Below are positions 24,935-35,538 of a stretch of DNA of 64,000 nt, piece by piece; position 1 is the first letter of the stretch; every line of letters starts with the position of its first letter. Position numbers and translations under genes: made by a program. This stretch comes from Streptomyces abikoensis (GTDB lineage: Bacteria; Actinomycetota; Actinomycetes; Streptomycetales; Streptomycetaceae): positions 62,001 to 126,000 of the forward strand of contig NZ_BMRT01000010.1 of the NCBI RefSeq assembly GCF_014648775.1. Reading direction: 5' to 3'. Below the pieces are notes generated by a model. It did not search any database. It was not told where the DNA came from and saw nothing but the letters and a program-made list of their open reading frames with translations.

Positions 24935-26040
24935 GCCGGCACCCCCTCGGCCTCGGGGAGCGCCCTGGCCCAGAATTCCGCGCTGAAGCGGGCCAGCGGC
25001 CCCCGCTCGACGCCGCCCGGCGGACGGCCGGCGTCGAGCGCGTCCGACAGACCGGGCTCCAGGGGAAGTTCACCCGCGAGGGGGATCCCCAGGAGGCGGG
25101 CGATCTCGTCCGCCTCCAAGCCGGAACCGAACGGACCGCGCACGACGGCCCGCAGATCCCTCAGCAGCATGCCCAGTGTCGAGGCCACCCGGTGGGCGGC
25201 GGCGACGGCCCGCAGTTCGGCGGGGACCACCAGCAGCCCCAGGTCGAGCTGTTCCAGGGCTTCGACGGCGGGCTCGTCCAGCCTGCGCGGCAGATCCACG
25301 ACCACGACTCCGCCGCGCCGCCGGGCGGCGGCGAGGACGGCGCGCATCGCCTCGGGCGGGACGGCCGTGCAGTCGCCCCGGTCCCAGCTCAGGACGCGCA
25401 GGGAGTGCAGTTCGGGCAGGGCTTCCTCCAGCGCCTGTCCGGCCACTCGCCCCCGTGAGTCCGCGAAGGCGGGCCAGCGCAGCCCCTCGGCCCTCTCCCC
25501 GCCCAGCAGGACGTCGAGGCCGCCGCCCAGGGGATCGCCGTCGATGAGCATGGTGCGCCGCCCGGCGCGGGCCGCGCCCACGGCCAGGGCGCAGGCCAAG
25601 GTGCTGGCCCCCGCGCCGCCGCGGCCGCCGACGACGCCCACTGTCAGCGCCGGACGGCCCACTCCCTCGACGGCGTCGGCGATCCGGTCGACGAGCCAGC
25701 CTTCCCCTTCGGGCAGCAGGGCCACCTGTCTGGCGCCGATCGCGACGGCCCTGCGCCAGACACCGGGGTCGTCGGGATCGCGGCCGACGAGCACCACGCC
25801 CTCGCCGCGGGCGGCGGCGCCGAGTCCGGCTGCGCTGTCGTCGCCCACCAGGACCAGGGGCGCGGCGTCCCAGCCGGCTCCCCGGGCGGCCGGGCCGTGG
25901 ACGACCTCGGGCACGGCGCCCGCTGCGGCGCACAGCCTCAGCAGATCGTCGAGCAGCGCCTCGTCCTCCGTGACGATCAGCGGGCGCCGCTGCTTGCCGT
26001 CCCCGGAAGCGGGCCGATCGGACGTGCTGGATCCGCTCAC
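24931..26040 (-). CDS. CpaE-like ATPase of the Tad export operon
   Basis: About 369 residues. The first 120 residues form a receiver-like domain without a clear phospho-Asp; then follows a MinD/ParA-type ATPase: deviant Walker A VVGGRGGAGASTLACALA, IDGDPLGGGLDVLLGG and VVVDLPRRLDE. This is the septum-site-determining/CpaE-like protein typical of the helicase/secretion neighbourhood, thought to position the pilus machine. It is the first gene of the leftward operon, with an ATGA overlap into tadA. The operon promoter should lie in 26041-26320. Confidence 0.88.
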   Translation of the reverse strand: MSGSSTSDRPASGDGKQRRPLIVTEDEALLDDLLRLCAAAGAVPEVVHGPAARGAGWDAAPLVLVGDDSAAGLGAAARGEGVVLVGRDPDDPGVWRRAVAIGARQVALLPEGEGWLVDRIADAVEGVGRPALTVGVVGGRGGAGASTLACALAVGAARAGRRTMLIDGDPLGGGLDVLLGGERAEGLRWPAFADSRGRVAGQALEEALPELHSLRVLSWDRGDCTAVPPEAMRAVLAAARRRGGVVVVDLPRRLDEPAVEALEQLDLGLLVVPAELRAVAAAHRVASTLGMLLRDLRAVVRGPFGSGLEADEIARLLGIPLAGELPLEPGLSDALDAGRPPGGVERGPLARFSAEFWARALPEAEGVPA

Positions 26041-26320
26041 GGTCTCTCCCCTCTCACTCCACGCTCTCGTCTCCGCGAACGTCGCGGAACTCGCGGGGAA
26101 TCACCGTGCAGCGAACCGGGAAATCGTGTGGATCTTGGTCGAAAACTGTGGACAACTCAACGGTTGTGAATATCCCGCTCACCTATACCGGTGACTTCCG
26201 GAGAGCAGCATGGCGATTACGCTGCGTAACAGGTATGAAGGGGGGAGGTCACGCGCCCGACGGGGCGGACGAGGAGGAGGGAGGCCCGATGGCGACGAGC
26301 GAAACGCATCCGGACATGCG

Positions 26321-26353
26321 ACGACCCCCGCCGGGGGGGAGAGCGGGGGTCGT
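26321..26353. terminator. Perfect 11-bp hairpin in the cpaE/HAD intergenic region
   Basis: ACGACCCCCGC (26321-26331) pairs perfectly with GCGGGGGTCGT (26343-26353). There is no T-run. It lies in the 450-bp gap 26041-26490 between divergent genes, so it may be a leader structure for the HAD gene rather than a terminator. A short ORF at 26210 is not credible. Nothing else is recognised in this gap. Confidence 0.5.
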
Positions 26354-26490
26354 CCCCACGGCCGACTCGGGGGGGGAGGAGTCGGGCCGGGTTAGACACG
26401 GTCGCGAACGATCCGTGACTTCCATGGTGTACCCGAGAGCCTTCTCAGGCAAACCCACACGCCTCAGCTTACGCCGAATGGAGGGCCCCT

Positions 26491-27333
26491 ATGCTCGGCG
26501 GCGTGGAAAACCACTCCTTGCCTCGGACAGCCGCGTTCTTTGATCTGGACAAGACGGTCATTGCGAAGTCGAGCACGCTCACCTTCAGCAAGTCCTTCTA
26601 CCAAGGCGGCTTGATCAACAGGCGCGCCGTGTTGCGTACCGCCTATGCGCAGTTCGTCTTCCTGGCCGGCGGAGCCGACCATGACCAGATGGAGCGGATG
26701 CGTCAGTATCTCTCCGCCCTCTGCAGGGGCTGGAATGTCCAGCAGGTCCGCGAGCTCGTGGCCGAGACCCTCCACGAGCTCATCGACCCGATCATTTACG
26801 ACGAGGCCGCCTCGCTCATCGAGGAACACCACACCGCCGGACGGGATGTGGTGATCGTGAGCACCTCGGGCGCCGAGGTCGTCGAGCCGATCGGCGCCCT
26901 GCTGGGCGCGGACCGGGTCGTCGCCACCCGGATGGTCGTCGAGGACGGCGCCTTCACGGGGGAAATCGAGTACTACGCCTACGGCCCCACCAAAGCCGAG
27001 GCCGTGCGCGAGCTGGCCGCCTCGGAGGGATACGACCTCAGCCGCTGCTACGCATACAGCGATTCGATCACCGACATTCCGATGCTGGAGGCGGTCGGCC
27101 ACCCTCATGCCGTCAATCCCGACCGGGCGTTGCGCCGCGAAGCGGTGTCCCGCGACTGGCCGATCCTCTCCTTCAACCGGCCCGTGCGCCTGAAGCAGCG
27201 CATTTCCGCACTGTCCATGCCCTCGCGTCCGGCACTGTTCATGGCCGCAGCGATCGGCGCGGCGGCGGCCACGGCGGGGTTGATGTGGTTCGCCAATCGC
27301 CGCCGTGACCATGTCCGCCTTGCCCGCTTTTGA
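26491..27333 (+). CDS. HAD-IB family phosphatase with C-terminal membrane anchor
   Basis: About 280 residues from ATG 26491 with GGAGGG five bases upstream. HAD motif I is FFDLDKTVI, motif II is VIVSTSGAE and motif III/IV is YAYSDSITDIPMLE, as in SerB/CicA-like phosphatases. The C-terminus has one hydrophobic stretch (ALFMAAAIGAAAATAGLMWFA) then a basic tail, suggesting membrane attachment. The S. coelicolor counterpart is annotated as associated with morphological differentiation. The substrate is unknown. Confidence 0.88.
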   Translation: MLGGVENHSLPRTAAFFDLDKTVIAKSSTLTFSKSFYQGGLINRRAVLRTAYAQFVFLAGGADHDQMERMRQYLSALCRGWNVQQVRELVAETLHELIDPIIYDEAASLIEEHHTAGRDVVIVSTSGAEVVEPIGALLGADRVVATRMVVEDGAFTGEIEYYAYGPTKAEAVRELAASEGYDLSRCYAYSDSITDIPMLEAVGHPHAVNPDRALRREAVSRDWPILSFNRPVRLKQRISALSMPSRPALFMAAAIGAAAATAGLMWFANRRRDHVRLARF

Positions 27334-27590
27334 AGCTAAAAGCAAAAGAACAGTGGCTTACGCTTCCGCTTCTGCGGCGACAGGAGTAGAAAGGACTTAA
27401 CGGCCCGCGAGACCAGGGACATCCGGGAGGACGCCCCTCACGCACCAAGGCCCCACGGACCGAGCATGAAAGCCGGGCACCCACGCGACGCCGACCCGTC
27501 GATTACGGGCCAGCCGCACCAGGTAGCGGGCGAAGTCCCCGGCCTGATGGGCGAATTTCGTGCACGCATGGTAACCCGGCGGACGTGCCA

Positions 27591-27623
27591 GCGGCGGTAC
27601 CGGAGCAGTACGGGTACCGCCGC
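27591..27623. terminator. Bidirectional terminator-like hairpin
   Basis: GCGGCGGTACC (27591-27601) pairs perfectly with GGTACCGCCGC (27613-27623) around an 11-nt loop. It lies between convergent genes (HAD gene and Fic-like gene), in a gap 27334-27692 with no convincing coding sequence. Confidence 0.6.
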
Positions 27624-27692
27624 AACCCATGTTCGCCACAAGGGTGATGAGGCGAACCGGAGGCCGGCCACGGCCGGCCCGGAGGCCGCCGG

Positions 27693-28514
27693 TCAGGCGG
27701 CGCCGCGCTGAAGCGCCTCGCACACCGCCGTGCTCTCCCGCACCCCCAGCTCGACGGCACGGCCGCAGTGCGCGATCCAGGCCGCCAGGCCCTCCGGCGT
27801 CCCCGAGACATAGCCCTCGAGCGCGGCCGCATAGGCATCCCGGCCCTGCTCGGCATGGCCCACCTCGGCCGGGCAGATCGCCTTGGGGTCCAGCCCGCTG
27901 CCCACCAGCACGATGCGCTCGGCCGCCCGCGCGACCAGGCCGTTGTGCGAGCCGAACGGCCGCAGGGCGAGCAGTTCGCCATGGACCACGGCCGCCGTTA
28001 CCAGCGCCGGGGCCGCACTGCCCGCGATGAGCAGGCCCGCCAGCCCCTCCAGCCGCCCCGCGACCTCGTCCGCGCCCGGCAGCGGCAGCTCGACCAGCGG
28101 CTCCACCACCGGCTCACCGGCCAGCCGGGGCCGTCCGACCGAGGCGTCGGGCCGGTCGCCACCGGCGGCCACCAGGTGCAGCCGGGCCAGGACCCGCAGC
28201 GGGGACTGGCGCCAGACGCTCAGCAGTTGGCCCGCCTCTGCGGTCAGCCGCAGCGCCGCGCCCACCGTGCGCGGCTCCCCCTCACCGCCGAAGTCGGACC
28301 GGCGGCGCACCTCTTCGAGGGCCCAGTCCGCGCCGGACAGCGCGGCCGAGCCCCGAGCGGCGCGCAGCGCCGCCTCGGCGGTGATCTCAGTGCTCCGGCG
28401 GCGCATCACCCGGTGCCCGTACACCCGGTCCACCGCCTTGCGTACGGAGTCCACGGAGTCGGCAACGCCCGGGAGCGAGCCCAGGGCGGCAAGCGGATCG
28501 GCTGTCGTACTCAT
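27693..28514 (-). CDS. Fic-like domain protein with degenerate active-site motif
   Basis: About 273 residues from ATG 28514 (MSTTADPLAALGSLPG); earlier codons in frame are not conserved-looking. The segment HGELLALRPFGSHNGLVARAAER matches the Fic core (normally H-P-F-x-D/E-G-N-G-R-x-x-R) but lacks the catalytic His and the G-N-G-R triplet, keeping F, N-G and the last Arg. It is therefore probably not an active AMP transferase. Homologues are often labelled oxidoreductase without support. It is divergent from the CooC-like gene across 101 bp. Function unknown. Confidence 0.7.
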   Translation of the reverse strand: MSTTADPLAALGSLPGVADSVDSVRKAVDRVYGHRVMRRRSTEITAEAALRAARGSAALSGADWALEEVRRRSDFGGEGEPRTVGAALRLTAEAGQLLSVWRQSPLRVLARLHLVAAGGDRPDASVGRPRLAGEPVVEPLVELPLPGADEVAGRLEGLAGLLIAGSAAPALVTAAVVHGELLALRPFGSHNGLVARAAERIVLVGSGLDPKAICPAEVGHAEQGRDAYAAALEGYVSGTPEGLAAWIAHCGRAVELGVRESTAVCEALQRGAA

Positions 28515-28615
28515 GGGTAAGACACTACGCACTTCGGGTCTACACCCCCCGAAAGAGTGGTCCTCTTCACTCACGACTCTCACTTAGCGCACCCCTGCAC
28601 CTACTCTTGGTGAAC

Positions 28616-29608
28616 ATGAAGATCGCTTTCGTGGGGAAGGGCGGCAGCGGCAAGACCACGCTCTCCTCCCTGTTCATCCGCCACCTCGCAGCCGACCGCG
28701 CCCCCCTCATCGCCGTGGACGCGGACATCAACCAGCACCTGGGCGCGGCGCTCGGGCTCGACGAGGTGGATACCGCCACGCTGCCCGCGATGGGGGCACG
28801 GCTTCCCTTGATCAAGGACTATCTGCGCGGCGACAACCCGCGCATCGCCTCGGCGGAGACCATGATCAAGACGACCCCGCCGGGCAACGGCTCACGGCTG
28901 CTGCGCGTCACCGAGGACAATCCGGTCTACGAGGCGTGCGCCCGTAGGGTGACGCTGGACGACGACGCGTCCGTCCGGCTGATGGTCACCGGCCCCTTCA
29001 CCGATTCCGACCTGGGCGTCGCCTGCTACCACTCGAAGGTCGGCGCGGTGGAGCTGTGCCTGAACCACCTCGCGGACGGGCCGGGCGAGTACGTGGTCGT
29101 CGACATGACGGCGGGCAGCGACTCCTTCGCCTCCGGGATGTTCACCCGTTTCGACATGACCTTCCTCGTCGCCGAGCCCACTCGCAAGGGCGTGTCCGTC
29201 TACCGCCAGTACAAGGAGTACGCGCGGGACTTCGGCGTCGCGCTGAAGGTCGTGGGCAACAAGGTGCAGGGGCAGGACGACCTCGACTTCCTGCGTGCCG
29301 AGGTGGGTGAGGACCTGCTCACGACGATCGGTCACTCCGACTGGGTGCGGGCCATGGAGAAGGGCCGACCGCCCCGCTTCGAGCTGCTGGAAGAGGCCAA
29401 CCGCCAGGCGCTGCGCGTCCTGCGCGAGACCGCGGACGCCTCCTACGAGCGACGCGACTGGCGGCGCTACACCCGCCAGATGGTCCACTTCCACCTCAAG
29501 AACGCGGAGAGCTGGGGCAACGCCAAGACGGGCGCCGATCTCGCCGCGCAGGTCGATCCCGCGTTCGTGCTGGACGAGGCGCTGCTGGCTACCGCGCAGC
29601 CCGTCTGA
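28616..29608 (+). CDS. CooC/MinD-type ATP-binding protein
   Basis: About 330 residues from ATG 28616 (MKIAFVGKGGSGKTT). The deviant Walker A GKGGSGKTTLSSL, DADINQHLGAALGL and VVVDMTAGSDSFASGMFTRFD follow the pattern of the SIMIBI class (CooC carbon-monoxide-dehydrogenase maturation factors). No CO dehydrogenase or other metal enzyme is encoded nearby, so its client is unknown. It converges with and overlaps the next gene by 20 bp. Confidence 0.82.
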   Translation: MKIAFVGKGGSGKTTLSSLFIRHLAADRAPLIAVDADINQHLGAALGLDEVDTATLPAMGARLPLIKDYLRGDNPRIASAETMIKTTPPGNGSRLLRVTEDNPVYEACARRVTLDDDASVRLMVTGPFTDSDLGVACYHSKVGAVELCLNHLADGPGEYVVVDMTAGSDSFASGMFTRFDMTFLVAEPTRKGVSVYRQYKEYARDFGVALKVVGNKVQGQDDLDFLRAEVGEDLLTTIGHSDWVRAMEKGRPPRFELLEEANRQALRVLRETADASYERRDWRRYTRQMVHFHLKNAESWGNAKTGADLAAQVDPAFVLDEALLATAQPV

Positions 29609-30809
29609 CGGCGGCGCCGGGGAACCGCGCCCAGCCGTTCTTCGGCGCCTTGCCGATCTCCAGCTCGCGCAGGTCCGCGAGCAGCCGGGGGTCCTGGGCG
29701 TCCAGCCAGTCCGCCAGCTGCTTGAAGGAGACACAGCGCACGCCCTCTTTCGGGCAGACCTTTTTGATGACGCTCTCGACGGCGCGCATGTACGTGCCGC
29801 CGTTCCAGGACTCGAAGTGGTCGCCGACGAACAACGGGGCACGGTTGCCCCGGTACGCCCGCTGGAAGCCGGCCATCAGGCCGTCGCGCATCTGCCTGCC
29901 CCACACCTCCCGCCGGTCGGGGTCGCCCGCGGTCGTACCGGACTGGTTGGCGAGGAAGTTGTAGTCCATCGACAGCGTCTCGAATCCGCGGCCCGGAACG
30001 GGGATGTCCTGCAGGGGGAAGTCCCAGATGCCGCGGATCTTCCGGGGCCAGACCTGCCGTCCGCCGATGGAGCTCGCGTCGTAGCGGAAGCCCATGGCCT
30101 TGGCCGCCGGGATGAGGTTGCGCTGGCCCTCCAGGCAGGGCGCCCGCCCGCCGACCAACTCCTTGCCGTAGTCGAACGGAAGGGGTGGCTCCGACCTGAG
30201 CCCGGCGTTGGTCCGCCAGTGCCTGACGAACGACTCCGCCTGCCGGATCTCGCTCATCCACTCCTTGCTGCTCCAGGTGCCGACGCCATCGTGGGCGCCG
30301 CAGAAGTGGCCGTTGAAGTGGGTGCCGATCTCATTGCCCTCGAGCCAGGCGGCGCGCATCTGCGCCACGGTGTGCCGCACGCCTTCGACGTCGTTGAAAC
30401 CGATGTCGGAGGCGCCGGCGGGGTGCCGGGGCGGATCGTAGAGCTTCCTCTTGGCGGTGGGGAGCATGTAGACGCCGCTGAGGAAGTAGGTCATGGTCGC
30501 GTGGTACTTCCTGCCGACGGCGCGGAAGTGGGAGAACAGCTTCTGCTCGTCCTCGCCCGCGCCGTCCCACGAGAAGACGACGAACTGCGGCGGCCGCTCA
30601 CCGGGGTGGAGGCGGCGCGGGACGGGCTGGCCGGGCTGAGGGCCGGTCTCGGCGGTGGAGCCGTCGCCGATCAGCCGGACCGGCCGCCCGGCCGGGTGCG
30701 GGCGGGCCGGCGCCCGCCGCCCGCCGGCGGGGGCGTCGGGTGTCGCGGCCCCCGAGGCCAGCGCCAGGGCCGTCAGGCCGCCGAGCGCGATTCTCCATGC
30801 AGCAGCCAT
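29589..30809 (-). CDS. Secreted polysaccharide deacetylase-like protein
   Basis: About 406 residues. The N-terminus MAAAWRIALGGLTALALASGAATPDAPAGG is a signal peptide, followed by a Pro/Arg/Gly-rich linker. The NodB-like region starts at QFVVFSWDGAGED (usual D-D replaced by W-D-G) and includes MTYFLSGVY, GNEIGTHFNGHFCG (metal-site His pair region) and FVGDHFESWNG near the end. It is probably a cell-wall or polysaccharide esterase, but with an altered motif 1, so activity is uncertain. The 296-bp gap after its start (30810-31105) holds only promoters as far as can be seen. Confidence 0.8.
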   Translation of the reverse strand: MAAAWRIALGGLTALALASGAATPDAPAGGRRAPARPHPAGRPVRLIGDGSTAETGPQPGQPVPRRLHPGERPPQFVVFSWDGAGEDEQKLFSHFRAVGRKYHATMTYFLSGVYMLPTAKRKLYDPPRHPAGASDIGFNDVEGVRHTVAQMRAAWLEGNEIGTHFNGHFCGAHDGVGTWSSKEWMSEIRQAESFVRHWRTNAGLRSEPPLPFDYGKELVGGRAPCLEGQRNLIPAAKAMGFRYDASSIGGRQVWPRKIRGIWDFPLQDIPVPGRGFETLSMDYNFLANQSGTTAGDPDRREVWGRQMRDGLMAGFQRAYRGNRAPLFVGDHFESWNGGTYMRAVESVIKKVCPKEGVRCVSFKQLADWLDAQDPRLLADLRELEIGKAPKNGWARFPGAAVRRAAR

Positions 30810-31105
30810 GAGCCACCTCGCCGTTCGATTCGCCTGTCCGGCGGGGCGGGCAGGCGTTCAAGCGACGCCACCATCGCATGGGGTCAAAACTGAACAAAGG
30901 AGGCAGGCATTTAAAAATACTTATTCGCTCGTTCAGGGGAAGGGTCCGGGCATTCCCTCGCCGGTCCTTTACTCTGCATTACGATCCGTTTACCGAGAGT
31001 TGATGGACGCCTGTCCGTCGCAGCCGCTCCCGCCGCTGCCCGCCGTGACCACGGCCGCGCATCCAGCGCGACCGCGCCGCCCCGACGATGAAGACGGGAC
31101 CGACG

Positions 31106-33088
31106 ATGCCCCCTCAGCAGATCCAGCAGACCCCGCCCTCCCCGGCGCTCCGCCAGGACGGTCACCGCGAGCCCAGCGGGCGGAGCCGGTCCGCCTGGTC
31201 CCGGGATCTCCCCACCTCTGCCGCCGTCACCCTGACCGCCGTTCCCCTCTCCCTGGGGATCGCCCTGGCGGCGAGCGTCCCCCTCCACGCCTGCCTGATC
31301 GCGGCGGCCGTCGCCGGAATCGCCGGAGCGGTGTTCGGCGCCGCCCCGGCCCGGGCCGGGGGCACGGCCGCCTGTCTGGTGCTGGTGACCGCCGAGCTGG
31401 TCCAGCGCCAGGGCTGGCAGGTCACCTGCGGGGTCATCGCGCTCGTCGGGCTGGCGCAACTCGCCCTCGGCGCCCCAAGAGTGGCCCGTATGGCGTCGGG
31501 GTTCAGCCCAGCGGTCGCGCGCGGGATGCTCGCCGGAGTGGGAGCGACGATCGTCCTCGGCGAGGCGCCCGTCGTCCTGGGCGCCGGTCCTCAGCCCTCC
31601 GCCCTGGCCGGGCTCCGGGCCCTGGTCGCGGAGTTGACGCGTCCACAGCCCGCCGCGCTCTGGGCCGCTGCCGTCACAGCGGTGGTGCTGGCGGCCTGGC
31701 CCCGGCTGCCCGGCGGGGCGGGGCGGCTGCTGCGGCTCGTCCCCGCTCCGTTCGCCGCGCTCGCCCTGGCCATGGGCGCGAGCCTCTCCCTGGACACCCC
31801 CCGGATCTCCTTCGCTCCCTGGGAGTCACGAGTGCTGCCCGGCCTGCCGGACGGCCCGGTGCTCGGCATCTTCGCGGCCGTCCTGACGCTCACGCTCGCC
31901 GCGAGCGCGCAGTCGCTGCGCTCCCTGCTGCCGGTGCCCGTCCAGGAGTGGCTGCGCCCTCGGGGCGCGGAGCCCTCCGGCTCCGCATGGCTCGGGTCCC
32001 ACGCGGGCGCGGCGGTGTGCGCCGTCTGTGTGTTGCTGTGTGCGGGGCTGCCGACGGCGGTGCCGGAGCTGGTCCCCCTGTCCGCGGTGGCCACCCTCGC
32101 CGTCGCGGCCGGGCTGAGGGCGGCGGATCTCGCCCAGGTCAAGCAGTTGTCGCGACACAGGGAGTTCCCCATGTACGTGGCCACGCTCGGGTCGGTGCTG
32201 CTGCTGGGAGTACTTCAGGGCGCCGTGGTGGGCATGGTGATCGCCGCGCTGCTCTCCCTGCCCGGGGTCGTACGCACCCTCCGGGGCGGCAGGCCCGTCG
32301 CGGATCCCACCGGTTCCACCGCCCACCGCCCCTGGACTCCTTGGCGCCATCGCGCCCCCGCGCCCCACGCCGGCGAGGAGGCCGAGCCCTGCGAGACCGG
32401 GCGACTCCTCGGCGGGGTGAGCACCTTCCAGCGCGACACCGCCCCACTGGTCCGCGACGAGCTGGCCAGGCTCGCCCGTGAAGGACAGCGCCCCAGCCAG
32501 CTCTTCCTCACCTGCGCCGACTCCCGGCTGGTGACCAGCATGATCACCTCAAGCGGCCCCGGCGATCTGTTCACCGTGCGCAATGTCGGCAATCTGCTGC
32601 CCCCGCCCGGCGACGACGGAAGCTGCGACTCGGTCGGTGCCGCCGTGGAGTACGCCGTGGAGGTGCTCAAGGTCGGCAGCATCACCGTCTGCGGGCACTC
32701 GGGATGCGGTGCGATGCAGGCCCTGCTGGATCTGTCCGCCTCCCCCGCCGGCCTCGGCATCGTCTCCGGCCAGACGCCGCTCACCCGCTGGCTGCGGCAC
32801 GGCCGGCCCAGCCTCGCCCGTATGCAGCGGATCGGCCGGCTGGGGCGCGGGGAGGTGGCGCTGGCCGACCGGCCCGTCGCGGATGACGTCGAGCGGCTGG
32901 CGCTCGTCAACATCCTGCAGCAGCTCGACCATCTGATGGCTCACGCCTGTGTCGCCCGCCGGGTGGCCGAAGGATCGCTGCAACTCCAGGGCATGTACTT
33001 CCATGTGGGCGAGGCCCAGGCCTATGTCCTGGACCGGCGTTCGCGCACCTTCACCGCCGTACGGCCCGCCGTCCTGGACGCCGTATGA
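31106..33088 (+). CDS. SulP transporter fused to beta-carbonic anhydrase
   Basis: About 660 residues; ATG 31106 is preceded by GACGGGA, and ATG 31088 is an alternative. The first 400 residues hold ten or more hydrophobic segments of a SulP/SLC26-type anion transporter (TLTAVPLSLGIALAASVP at the start). The C-terminal 230 residues are a beta-carbonic anhydrase with zinc ligands in TCADSRLVTS and VCGHSGCGAM. The fusion suggests bicarbonate uptake coupled to CO2/HCO3- interconversion. The STAS domain usual in SulP proteins is replaced by the anhydrase. It stands alone, upstream of acsA. Confidence 0.9.
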   Translation: MPPQQIQQTPPSPALRQDGHREPSGRSRSAWSRDLPTSAAVTLTAVPLSLGIALAASVPLHACLIAAAVAGIAGAVFGAAPARAGGTAACLVLVTAELVQRQGWQVTCGVIALVGLAQLALGAPRVARMASGFSPAVARGMLAGVGATIVLGEAPVVLGAGPQPSALAGLRALVAELTRPQPAALWAAAVTAVVLAAWPRLPGGAGRLLRLVPAPFAALALAMGASLSLDTPRISFAPWESRVLPGLPDGPVLGIFAAVLTLTLAASAQSLRSLLPVPVQEWLRPRGAEPSGSAWLGSHAGAAVCAVCVLLCAGLPTAVPELVPLSAVATLAVAAGLRAADLAQVKQLSRHREFPMYVATLGSVLLLGVLQGAVVGMVIAALLSLPGVVRTLRGGRPVADPTGSTAHRPWTPWRHRAPAPHAGEEAEPCETGRLLGGVSTFQRDTAPLVRDELARLAREGQRPSQLFLTCADSRLVTSMITSSGPGDLFTVRNVGNLLPPPGDDGSCDSVGAAVEYAVEVLKVGSITVCGHSGCGAMQALLDLSASPAGLGIVSGQTPLTRWLRHGRPSLARMQRIGRLGRGEVALADRPVADDVERLALVNILQQLDHLMAHACVARRVAEGSLQLQGMYFHVGEAQAYVLDRRSRTFTAVRPAVLDAV

Positions 33089-33350
33089 CCGCCCCCGCCC
33101 CTTGCGTCCACCCCGGCGCCGTCCCGCCCGGTTCAGAACCTCCGCTCAAAGCCTCGCCCGGCGCCGCCTCGCAGCGCTCCGGTCCACCGCCCCCGGCGCG
33201 CCCCGGAGGCCGCACCACCCCCTCTGACCTCGGCACATCAACTTTCCATAAGGTCTAAACCACTTTTTGTCCACACCCCTTGTCAGGGTGCGTCCCGGCC
33301 TGATGAGCTATGGCCGGGACGTAACGAGCCCCCTGGGAAAGGGAGATGTC

Positions 33351-35318
<1,968 letters not shown>

Positions 35319-35362
35319 GCGCGAAAAACCTCCGCGTAACCGCAGGTCAAAGCCCTGCGGGG

Positions 35363-35395
35363 GAAGGGCATCCGACAGCACACCGGGTGCCCTTC
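35363..35395. terminator. Terminator downstream of acsA
   Basis: GAAGGGCATCCG (35363-35374) pairs with CGGGTGCCCTTC (35384-35395) with one G-U pair, followed by ACTCTTTCC. A smaller hairpin CGCAGG/CCTGCG precedes it at about 35341-35359. Confidence 0.75.
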
Positions 35396-35418
35396 ACTCT
35401 TTCCGGCTAAGGTAAGTA

Positions 35419-35443
35419 CTTGTCGCGTCAATATTGCGACAAG
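35419..35443. promoter_or_regulatory. Inverted repeat upstream of nhaA
   Basis: CTTGTCGC (35419-35426) and GCGACAAG (35436-35443) form a perfect 8-bp dyad with a 9-bp AT-rich spacer, about 95 bp before the nhaA start. It is a plausible operator; the regulator is unknown. Confidence 0.45.
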
Positions 35444-35538
35444 AATCTAGGGCGCGCCGGGAAGTCTGGTCGGCAACACAGCACACGTGTATGCGGGTGT
35501 TTTCAGACCGTCAGACCGACCCCAGGAGGTCCACCACC

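Noticed and set aside
26210..26395. 61-codon ORF in the cpaE/HAD gap
   Set aside because: Arg/Gly-rich product, no ribosome site, covers the hairpin at 26321-26353; unlikely to be a gene.
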